From: Elusimicrobia bacterium RIFCSPLOWO2_02_FULL_39_32
GTDB lineage: Bacteria; Elusimicrobiota; Elusimicrobia; 2-02-FULL-39-32
NCBI GenBank assembly: GCA_001800135.1
Contig: MGUU01000021.1
Span: forward strand, 1 to 42,227
Direction of reading: 5' to 3'
DNA: 42,227 nucleotides
Shown here piece after piece: positions 1-12,200 of the stretch; within the stretch, counting starts at the first letter, position 1; each line of letters opens with the position of its first letter. The translations under genes and the position numbers were made by a program. A model generated the notes under the pieces. That model had not been told where the DNA came from, did not search any database, and worked only from the letters and a program-made list of their open reading frames with translations.

Positions 1-59
1 ATTAACAAAAGAAAAAAAGTACCAAAAAAAGAAAATTACTACTACGACTGTCCTGTTTT

Positions 60-233
60 AATGCTCCCATATCCTCTTTTAAAGACTACAGAACAATTAG
101 GGGTCGCGTAGATGACACAAGAGAACTTATCGTCTCGGGTACCCCCTTTATTATTCCATATAGAATTAATGGCAAAAAGATAGAAATCTTGGCTGTTATG
201 CATGGGTCACGCCGTTGGCCAGACTTTTTCTAA
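60..233 (+). pseudogene. ParE/RelE-family toxin, C-terminal relic
   Basis: The frame ending in TAA at 231-233 translates to a segment with GRVDDTREL, SGTPFIIPYRI and EILAVMHGSRRWP. This matches the C-terminal half of ParE/RelE-type toxins, whose core reads RELxVxGTPYxxxYR followed by IxxVxHxxRxWP. The expected N-terminal half is missing: upstream lie only A-rich bases, no ATG, and an in-frame TAA at 3-5. No antitoxin frame is visible in the window. I read it as a decayed toxin gene beside the 3' end of the giant gene; a gene broken by a frameshift just at the window edge is the alternative. Confidence 0.6.
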
Positions 234-284
234 ACAAAAAAACCGCCATGGCCAATGACGATTAGAACGATTTTCTTGAATTTT

Positions 285-3200
285 TTAAGCATTAATATGG
301 ATGAGTCGGAACTCTTTCATTTCTTCTGCAATATCTCTTAAGGTTTTAAATTCTATCACCATGGTTGCGCTCATAAGCTTATAGATCTTTACCCTTATAT
401 TAAATTGCATACTCTCTTCCAATCGTAAAGGATCATCTGTAACTATCTGTACCCCTAACTCCCCTAAACCTAAACTTTTTAGCTCATTCACTACTCTATC
501 TACTACCACTCTCTTCCCTTTGGAAGCACTTAAATAGACCATCCGATCCTTTGCAGCTTGTATTAAATCTTTATCTAGTTCTTTTTCTATCAGTCTCTCT
601 ACTACTCTCTGCATCTTACCCTTGCTTACTCCATAAGCTGCTGTCAAAGCTATCTTCTCTTCCCCTCCTCTCCTTAACTCGTTTAAAATAGAACCCTCTA
701 CCATCTCTCTATTAACTGCATTCCCAAACAGCGCAGTACCATCAAATGTCTTGATCGCTCCCGGCAAATCTTCTCCTATACTTGCAAGAGAACTTATATC
801 CTTATACTCTGCTTTGGAACTCGCCCACTTGGCTAATACCGCTACTTTCCATGCTGTCTCTTCAAACTCATTGATCTCTTCCTGGCTCATCTCTATCTTA
901 TCAGATACCTCTACATCCCCTGTCCAATAGTCTTGAGAATGTTCCCCAATACTAGAAGATAATATAGGTTCAACTGGTAAATTCACTGAAACCTCATTCC
1001 TTACTATGCTCCTCATCTGATCTTCTACTGCTTTGGATTGTGCTTCACTGGGATTAGTGACCAAAGCCAAGCTAAGTCCCATGGCAAGCAGATTCAATGC
1101 TTTCTTATTCCTCTGAGAAGTTACCAGGCCTGCCTTTGCTTGAGATAGGTAATTCCTCTTTAACCTCTCTATCTTTTTAATCTCTTTCTCTGCTTTAGCT
1201 GTTTCATCTGCATTCAGATAACCTCTTAACCTCTTAAACCTCTCCTCTATCTTCTCCATCTCTTTCAGCTCTTTCCCATTGTTTTGGCCGGAGTTTAACC
1301 TAAGATTGAGACCAAAAATTTCAGTTGGCTGTAAAAAAAATAAAGAAGAATCCATCTGCAATCTTTGGGCTAGTTTCACTGTGCCATAGAGAATCAGTCC
1401 TACACCACCTAAAAGTAACAGAGAAGCTAAGATCACTTCACCCATCCCAGGGTATCCTGATACAAGCTTTGAAACAAAAACTAGTACTCCTGCCAACCCT
1501 CCTACCATGAGCCCGTACTCTGACATGGCCTGACCATCTTCATTAGAAAATAAAATACCATTCTCTTTTTCCCCACTTTGGTTTGATTCTTCTGTTCGAT
1601 CTATATCTACTTTTTTTTCAAATTCAGAATCTAATCCAACCAGCTCAAGCCATTGACCTTTACCCTTCCGCAACGCTTCTTCCATATGTTTTAAAGACTT
1701 AATGCCTTTCCAGGAAACTGGTTTAGTGATTCCTTTCACCCTTGCAATATATCGAGCAGCAAATTGTTGAAGACGGTCACGATTAACCACCTTTAATCCC
1801 ATTGATTTTGCCACTCTTTCCACATAGACCATCATGGCTGATATATCGCCTAGATTTGCAACCGCTAGATAATCCTCTTCGGAATGAATATTAGCGATCT
1901 CGGATGCCATTATATATACAATCTCTTCTTTACTACTTTTTTGAACTATATCTTTAGTCGCCTGTGCTATATTGATATGCTTTTTTACAAATGTGGATTG
2001 GATAGCATATAATTTATCGCGGTTAGGATAGTATATGCCCCCCGGCGCTATAAAAATTTCCAGCATCATTTCAATAAAATCTTCGATCAAGCTCTCCTCA
2101 GTCAATCCAACATCAATAAGACTTTCTATATCGTCTTCACTTGCATAAACGCTATCTTTCAGCCTTAACCTATCAATTGGACGTACGTCACTTTTATCCA
2201 AATAATCATGTAATTTTCTGTGATCAATATTTGGATCCAGACCTAAATATCTTCTGATCACTATCTCAGTCAAAGGTTTTATATTGTTATAGACTATAGA
2301 GTGCGCAATACTATGCAATGACTTAGACTGTTTGCTCATCCTTCTCAATAAAAATGGTAAAAGCAGTGATCCAGACCCTAAAGATATAAGAAGAATGGAA
2401 AGTCCAATCTGTAATTCCCCCAATGCACCGATTAATAAAGGAGAAACAAAAGATGCCAAAGGAGCTGTCCAAGAAGTTCCACTAGGAACTGCCATGCCGG
2501 TTGTAAAGAGTGAGGCAACAGAAAAAAACCCAAGAGCGAATTTGTTGAGTAAAGAACTGGTTTGAGGAACCTGCGCTGATACGGATTCAATATTGACTTT
2601 TTGAAGAGAAGCAGGAGTGAAACTAGTCTCGGATATTGAATCTAGATTAGAACCATGGCGATTTAGATAATTTATAATATCCTCTAATGTAGAAATAGGC
2701 AAAGCTCTGATCTCTGGTTTTAGCTGCTCTTCAATTTCTAAAGGAAGAAATTTATTTTCTTTTAACCAAGCAAGAATAAAAAGATCCAACTCTTTGCCTG
2801 GTCTTGTGTATCCATAACCAGACCTTCTTGCATTCATAATTTTATAAGCCTGTTGCACATCGTGAGTCAATTTTTCCAAATCCCCTAGGGTCATGCGTTC
2901 AAAGATTTCCGAAATTTTTCTTAATGTTTCAATTCTCACTCCATGAAGTTTAGCCAGGTTTGCATGCAATGCTTGATAAGGTATAAAACTTAAAAGAAGT
3001 TTTCGTTCAGTTTTTGGAATTGATTTACCGGATAAAAGTTCTTTGCTATATTTTTCAAGGGCTGGAACCATGGGTATTCCCCTAAATTGGTTGGGATTTA
3101 TAGAGGTAATATTTTGTATCTGAAACTTTGGATTTTTCCCAACAATCTCTATTATCCCCTCATGCGCAAGCCCTCTGCGAACAAATAGCGCATCATAAGG

Positions 3201-6200
3201 ATAGTCCTTCATAAGCTGTTGAACTATTGGGGATAAAGCTTGATCTCGAGATTGTATGTGGAGAGCAGTTTGTTTATAAAAATTATTCATCAAATCAAAA
3301 GCCAACTCTTCATTTGATACTAAATAAAGAGCGTACCGTATTTGCGAATTAAAAATCTCAGACTTTAATCCAGCTTTAAAACTTTCTAAAGGAGACTTTT
3401 CCACAACCAAATGAACCTTTCCTGGATTTTGAAATACATAGTCATATAGGGGAACTAAATGGGCAGGGACATCTTTCTTTCCAGCCTTCCACTCTTTAGA
3501 TAATAGATCAAGAGATATTGGTTTAAAACCAGATAAAAGCTTTTCTAATGATTCTTGTATCTCTGGATCATCAAGACTATCAATATTGGTTAATATGCGT
3601 GCGGCGTCTGGGAACTGGCGCAAATAAGAAGTTAAGTTCATAAAATTAGGAGGCGCTTGTTCAAGAACAATGAAAACTTTATCATGATTTTTAGCGGCTT
3701 CTTTAACTTTTTGCAAAAATGGATCTTTTGTATCTAAAACATGAAACTCAAAAGAATAGATGAGCTGGCCATGAGTTGGGTGAATCACCTGTTTAATTTC
3801 TCTTACAATAAATGGAGCAGCTCCAACCGTGCCAGCTAGCCCTATCATAAAAATAGCGCCGCCAATCAACAACCTGCGAGAGAACAAAGATGGCCGATCT
3901 TTACTTTCATATGAATCTATTTCAACCTCTCTCTCTACTGAAGAATTCTTATGGTTCCACAAATAGATAAGTCCCCAGCCAATAAGCCCTGCTAATAAAA
4001 AACTTCCGCCAATGGACAACCAAAAACTTAAATCCACATTACTTCCCGATGCTCCTGTAAGAACAAAAGAGAGCGCATACAGCCCTAACCCACTCAAAGC
4101 TAAAGAAACAGGAGTCTTAGGCTTTACATCTAAATATGAATGACGTTGTTGCTGCAATGACTGTATGAAATCAGAAATAGTAGCAGAAAGGACATAGGCC
4201 CTGCTGTTTTCTGAAGCGAACTCAAGCTGTTTAAATGTCTGGGCTGAAATAAAACCGTTTTCTTTCAGCCAGAGTAAGGTAAACATCCCCAAACGATTCA
4301 TCCATGCAGAGGGTTCTTTCTGATTGATGTCTGCATAAAAAAGACTCGAATATTTTTGAATATCATTTGTTAAACGCTCTAAATCACTTTCGCTCAAATT
4401 ACCAAATATCTTGTCAAAGAACCCAACATTCCCGCTCGTTGGCTTGAAAAGAAACTTAACGCTCTCTGACGGAAACTCTAAAAGGTAATCTTTACGAGTT
4501 AAAGAAGAATTGTTTTTCAATCCACGTTCAATGTTTTGACGATAGAGTTCTGTTCCACGATCTAAAGGTAAAGAAATAGTTGGCAAAAATATATCTTGGG
4601 ATCTGTCCCCAGCATCCACTAATTTATAAATGTGCCGATGGTAAGACCCTCGTCTAACCCCGATCCCAGAGAAAGGATTGTATTTGATTATTGCGTTTAA
4701 TAGTTTAGCATCTGTTCGATCACGCACTAGATGCATTTTATAGGTTTCTTCTCGATGCTTTTGCATTTCTTTAAAGAAAGCATCTTTGTTTCGCAAATCA
4801 TAAAGCTGTTGCCGAGCATTTTCCAATGCTCTATCAGCTTTGAGTTGAGATATAGCGGTTTCAACCGTAGCATGCTCATTGATTGAGACAATTTCTGGAT
4901 GTTCCGCTAAATATAGAAGCAAAGGATCCTGCTCCACTATAAGATTTAGATCAATTCCTGGAACTTTAGCTCGTATTCCCTGAACAATATTAATTTGCGA
5001 TGTTTGCGGCCAATAAACCGTCCTTAAGAAAATATCCAATTCATTCTTTAGGTTCGGATCATCTAAGTTACTTGAACTTTCAATCTTAGCAGCCAATGCT
5101 GGATTAAGGTATCGGACCCAATTTAAATTAGGGGGGGCAGTCTCGTGAAAGGAATAGACTCTCTTATGACCACGCCTCAATTCTTCCAAAACATTTATGA
5201 ACTGACTAGAAAACTCTGGAATATGAACTTCAAAGGACCAAAGGATACGGCCCTTTTTAACAGGATCAGGGTCTAAAGGAATAGTTGAATTCGCCTTGGC
5301 TAAATTCGAAAAGATTAACATCAATCCTAAAACCACCCCAGCAGCCATCGAATAACGGTTGCGTTTAAATTTGACATGGTCCGCTTCCTCAGCTTCCTCT
5401 TTTTTCATTACGAGCAAAATTTGTCCAAAGAGCTTTACTGACAGAAAAACAACCGCGCCTAAGGACAAAACCGGGCCGGTTACAAAATCTAATAAAGCCG
5501 ATGCATCCCCCGCCGCGCTCATTAAAAGAAAAGAAAGAGCGGCTAATCCAAGAAATTTGGCTGTTCCAATATCAGACTGACCTCTCTCATCCCCCAACAT
5601 TGATTGTTCATTTTCTTTCTGAAGAACTTCTTGAACATTGCGGCTAGGCGGGGGAAGTGTTTCTTCTTGCGATCCATTGATATTCTTACCATTCATTCTG
5701 CTAAACTCTTCCGGAGTCATATATCCAGACTCCATCAGCCAGATAATCGTATTTCTAGAATAATCTGATTTTGTTTGGATAGGGTGCTGTTGCATTATGC
5801 GACTTAATCCAGCTAATTTTTCAATGCTATCAACCCGCATGGCAATTTTATTTAAAGTTGTTATATCTATATTTTCACGGTCATTTTCATCCAATGCTCT
5901 CAACAATAAATGCGATGCAATTGCGGAGATTAATTGTCTTCTGGTAAATGTTCGGCGCGATATCAATCCCGCCATTTGAAGTAAAGCTTCCACTCTAATT
6001 AAATTGTCCAAATCAAAGATAAACACAGAACGATTTGGAGCTAAAAATTCTTTTGTAACAGTACGATTGGAAAATTCGCTTTTTAGAATTTCAAACGGCA
6101 GGACATGTCCTATCCCACGAATGATCAATACATTGGCTTCAGGATTAGCTTCGGCAAAAAGCTTAACCTGTTTAATGAATCTATTATCTCGGTTGAACAT

Positions 6201-9200
6201 CTCTTGACCAATGAGACGTATCAGTTCTTCATACCATTGAACCGCTTTTAGGATATCCCCTTGATACACTAAATCAAGTATCGCCTGATATCCCGCTTGC
6301 ATTTCGCTAGGTGAGATTACTTCATCCATTTCAGGTTCTTCGCCTCTAATTTCCTTTCCAGACTCATGGATGGCTGTCATAAGAGTAGCTATTGAATCAT
6401 CAGAAAAAAATGGGATTCCTAGTTTTCTAATAAAATCTAAAAATTCTTGAGGAGTTCTCTTACCTTGCGAAATATCATTGTAGGGCTCATCAAATAAACC
6501 CGTTTCTTCAATGAAAATAACATCTGCAACTTGTATTTTTGCTTTTAGAATCTCTAAATATTTATGCCGAGTCCCATGCCTATCTTGGAGAATATCAATT
6601 CTCCCAAGAGAAATGGGATTGTGAGCTGTATCAGCAATTCCCAATCCACTACCTGATTCATCCGTTACTCTATCATCGCTGACAGAAGAATTCTGTACAA
6701 AATTTACTGTTAAATCTTGCAGGGAAACGATGAATTCTTCTAATCCTGGTATTTTGGTAAATTTTTTATGATTAACCTCAAACAGACGGTGATTCTCTTC
6801 ATGCTGATAAAATATCTTTTGCATTCCTTTAGGGATAAACTGCATAAGGCGGGAATTCAGATAAATTTTACCATCCCTAACCTCGCAAGGGATAAAGAAA
6901 TCTCTGTAAATCTTTTTTATTGTGAAGAGTAGATGATGAATGTGATCTTGAGACAGGAGAGATTTTTGTTCTTGTGGAAGGTTCCTAAATTCCGGGATCA
7001 ATTTGCTTTCATCTGTAGGGCCTTTGTTAAGTCCTGCTCGAATTGCAGCGATCAAGATTACAAGCGACTGGGTAAAATGAAAACCACCAGCTAAAAAGAA
7101 TGCTAAAATTTCAGGGAAATTGCCCATGTGCTGAATCCCAAAATGCGCCGCCGCCGCTAAAACAACACCTAAAACCACGCCTACTGCCAACGAGTTTATG
7201 AAAGATTTGTTATCCGCCTTATTTTGTTCCTGAGCCAGCAGCGCCGCAGCTTGCGCTAACTGTAAAGCGATTTTTTTACTCCCTAGTACTGTGGCAAAAT
7301 CAGGACCATCCATGATGATCACCGGTTCATTTTTTTTATCATTCAGATGATAAACAGACCCTCCTTGAGACACAATCTTTAAGCCGTTTCTTCTTGCAAA
7401 ATCCTCAAAAGGGATTTGATCAGCGCCAACATAAAATATACGCCCCCATTTACTATCCTTTTCCCCTTTAACAACCCCGGTTTTGTAACCTGCAACAGCC
7501 ATTTGCAGGAATCCCCCTTTATCAGAATAAGGCACCTGATATTCGGGAGAGAGTTCAAAATGTTTGCGCGCATCAGCCACAATTTTTTGCGCCTCATCCA
7601 TAAGCTGGGATGCGCTCAACATTCGTTTTTGAATAAGCTTTTCTTTAAGTTGTTCTGTTTCTCTCAAATAAATCGCTGGATCTGAACTCTCCAGAGGAAA
7701 ATCTTTCTCTAAACTTACCAATATTAAAAGCAGATGCATTGCTGGATTTGGATTTGTTCTAAACTCATCCGCGTATTTCCACAGGCTTGATTTATAATAT
7801 TCATTAGACAGCTGAATCAATGCAGCCATGTCCACATGTAATTTAGCTGCCATTAATTGAATTTCTTCTCTAAACTCACGGATCGCTAACATCACAGGAA
7901 TATCTAGCCCTTGGGTCAATGTTTCTCTCAAATCCTCTAAATCGTATGTTTGCGCGTATTGTTGGACCTGTTGACGATGGTCTGCAAACTGAACTAGACG
8001 GGATAAGGAACTATGCAATTCAATCAATACGCGTCGGAAATTATTTTCATCTTGTTTGGAAGTTCCGCGAGGAATCAACATTCTCGCAGCTTCAAAATGA
8101 TCTCCCAATATCTTCCTATAAGCTATATTTTCTAAGCGCCTGACAGCCGAATATAATTCAAATCCCAGAAGTTTGCCAAGATACATTTGATATACAAGTG
8201 AAAGTTGAACCGCGGTGCTTAAGCTGGAATCTTTTTCCAGCTCTTCTAATTTTTTCAAAAAATTTCTGGCAGTTGATATTTCAACGGTATCTATTTCCGG
8301 CGCGCGCAGGAACTCCAAAGCGAATTCCAAATCATTACATGTTTGAAGTCCAATAAGCAGCAACATAAGACTTTCCCCGTCATGCATCCTTTGAATAAGA
8401 TTAAAAACAAGTTCTGCGGCTTGAGTTCTGCCTTTGTTCACATCCCCGGAACCATCCATGACCATGGCCTTAAATTTCCGTCCTTTAATCAGCCATGTTG
8501 TGGCAGTTCGAGTTCTTAATCGCTCGACTTCTTCAATAGAAAAAATCTGATCTCCGATTGTATAAGAACCGTTCTTTTGAAGCAGCGCTGAAATTTCTCT
8601 GATTGTTTTATTCTCTTTTGAAAGAACCTGATAGTCCTTGGGTTCAAATATCGCTATAGTGATTGGGGGAGATATTGTGAGATTGTGGGATAGACGATAG
8701 AGAAGCTGAATAAGAATATAGGCTGCCGAATAATAGGACAAAAGCGTTAATAAATGATAAGGACTGGCTGAAAAAAAGTAAGCCAACCCTGCCATTGTAA
8801 GCGCGATACTATAGATTATACGAGTTAGAAAAGTTGTTAAAATTTTTAAACCTGGATTGACCCGAATTTGTTTTCCCATTTTTCTGTATCTTAAAGTCAA
8901 AAATGTATCAAGTCCTTTATCGTAAAAATAGAGCGCTCCTAAAAATACAGGGGTTCCTATTATAAGCGCTTTAGTCTGTTCCATAGGAATACCCATTAAA
9001 GACAGAATCCCAACAGTGACGGCTATTGAAAAAATTACAATAATCCCTCCATAAATCAATGAATTTGAAAATGGCGCGAAATATTTTTCATACCAAACCG
9101 ATCCATTCATTACGCTCATGAGAGAACGGCGAATATCCCCGTTTTCTAAAGCATGCAAACTAGCTCTCTCAAGGTTTTGTATCTCCCGCCCGCGCTCTTC

Positions 9201-12200
9201 TGTTTCTCCCATCGCTTCCTCAGTTGCTAAAGACGGTTCCGGTTCCGCAGCAATTTCGTTTTTTTCAACCAAAGGCGCTTCAGGCGCAGAGCGTTCAGCA
9301 ACGGCAGGGGTCGTTGGTTCTATCATCTCTTCCTTACCTTCAAAAGAATAATCATAAAGTGTCTGTAGGATCTCAGCAATCAAACTAAAACGGGCAAAAG
9401 AATTTGTAATTTCTTCCCGGTTCCTATTTCTCAAATAAATAAACATCCTGAACAGTGAATCAGTTAACGTAATTTGATCCAAAATTTGTGAAAATTCGTC
9501 TTTTTGCAGACTACGATGTCTTCCTGAATGCCTTCCCAAAGATTGGCCGATCAAAGATACAATATCTTTCTCATCCAAATTCTTTTTATGATAAGTAGAT
9601 ATTAAATTTTTAGCAATTGTTTCCGCATCCTGGCTTTTTATTTTAAACAGCCTGATTAGAAGCCCGGCTAAACCTACAATTTCATCAGATGTTGGGTATT
9701 CTTCATTCTGTGACGGTTCGAGTTCGGAAATTTTCAATTTCTGATTTATCTGTTCAAAAGCTTTTTTAAACGCGTGTTGGGAATTTAGATTCAGTTTCCT
9801 TTGAATATCTCCAATAAAATCACCGCATCCTTTAACCAAAACAGCGCGGGTTACAGAAAACGTTGCTAATTCAATTACGGACTCAGCATTCAATTTCTCT
9901 GAAAATTTACTATTCAAAACAAGCGCAAGGTCTAATACAGCTCCATCCGCGTTCCCCTCCATCGCTTTAGGCAGAACGGATTCTGTTTCTAAAACAATCC
10001 AAAAAACATCTGCAAATGAAAAATTCAATTGACTGCCAAATACCCCTAAAATTTTATTTGCAAGAACTGCCATTGCCGGAGGTAGTTGAACATCGGCATT
10101 CCCTGAACTATCTTGAGATAAAATCGAAAGCGCATGATCTCTAGCCTGCTGAGGAGTCATTCCTTTTTTATCAACAAAGTATCTACTCTGAACTTCAACT
10201 AGCTTATTTAAAGTAATCTGGTTCAAAATTCGTTCAAGATATTCAACCGCGCTTGCAAAATCTAATCCCAATACTTTCATAATCCGTTCTAATGCCGGAA
10301 CCATCCCTCTGGTCCAGTCCATTTGAAAAACAATTTCTTTAGCATGCTCTAAAGCATCACCATTTTTAACATGAAACTTCTCGCGCAGATGTTCTGCTAA
10401 GGCAGTTGCCCTCTCGCCATTTTCTTTGCTTACTACTAATTGAACAATGGCTTTTGATTCTTTAGCTGCGTGATCCCTGCCAATTTTATATTTGTTCTGT
10501 AAAATCCCCATTAAACTATTAATTGAATAAACAGGATCAACCGATATAATCCATTGCTCTAGCTGCCTTTGTATCCCATTAGAAACAGGCTCAGCGCCAA
10601 CCAACTTAAAATAACTGTACAAATAACTTAAGTGTTCATTGTCAGGTTGATCATTCTTAAATTCGTCTTCAGCAATCTCTCTTACATGCGAAGTCACTCT
10701 AGCCCAATCAATGGTGAAACCCTCCACAAACCTACTCATCTTTTGTTTTGTCTCAGCCGGATACTGTGAATGTTCCACAAAATCATTTAAGGTTTTGTTT
10801 TCTTTAAAAGCAATCTGTTCCAACTCCATGATAAGTTCTAACACGCTCAATGGGGATTCATCTTCCATAGATTCCAAACTCTGTATTAGGTTTGCCATTT
10901 CTGCAGCAGACCGAGATTTCTGAAGCGGGATCAACAAAGAACCTTCAACGCGTTCCAAATAATGTTCATCATCTTCGATAAATTCCAGCAGGCCGTCCAA
11001 TCTCTGCGGTGTAATCTCTTGTGGCGTTGAACTGAACAATAAATCCTTCAATTCATTAACTTGCTGGCGGTTCCGTATCAATTCATTATGATCCGCGTTG
11101 ATCTCTCCAATATGCCTTAGAGCGTCCAGTCTTGTGTTCCCCTTACCATCCGCCATTTCTGCTTTAATTTTAAAAGCAAGAAGACGAACTATTTTTTTCT
11201 CCGGATCAAAACTAAAATATAACCGCCTATCCCCATTTTTAATCCGAAAGACTCTTAACAGATCTTTCCCTTGAGCTAAACCTGTCATCAATATTTTTGG
11301 CTGGGCAAGCCTTCGGCTTAAATTGGGCAGCATGGCGTTTGCTATATTAGCCTGCAAGTTCGGGTAACGAGAAATATCCTCATAGAATTCTTTACTAAAG
11401 ATAATCTTATATCCATGCCATTGAGGGTGATTCACTGCCGGTATTTTAGAACCCCTTGATTTTGTACCATCCTTTTTTACTTCAACTTCATCAATGGTTG
11501 CTGAAACAAAACTCATGCGATTCTTGCTTTCGTGGGTCCAATTCCAGAAAATATGGTAAAGGGTATGCACAATCCCATAGACAATGATGCCTATGAGCAT
11601 GATAGTTAAGAAATCCGAAGTAGTCCCCATGCCAATGTGACTTCCTATGATATTTCTAAAATCTTCTAAACTGTTTGGAAACAGACCAAACGCCAATACA
11701 AATGAAGCTCCTGAAGAAAAAATCCAAGCCAATCCATGCGCAATCCAAGGACCCGCCCTCACATCCTTGCCAATCTTTGTATGCTGCTCTTTAAATAAGG
11801 AAGTAATGAAAACGCCAACTATGCTATCAACCACCACGAATGCAAATGTCCAAAGGGGAATATTTTGAGGGGTTTCAAAACTTGCAAAAGAAAAATAGGT
11901 TTCCCCAAGACCAAAGTTATAAACTATAAGCAAAATTGCAGAGGTCACAAATAAAGATAAAGCCCCTTTAAGCAGCGCGAGTCCCAAACTCTCCCAAGGC
12001 GGCGCAATGCCGATCTCATAAACATCCACCAGCCATTTGGGCGTTCCTTCAGGCAGCTTAAACAAAACCATGCGATCAGAATCTTTCAGATTCTGCTGGC
12101 TAGAATCACTATCTGATTCATCTTGAGCCGTAGGGGTCTTATTCAATGTTCGACTTCTTAAGCTAAGGGAAGCGGCTAAATGTTCATTTAATATCGCAGA

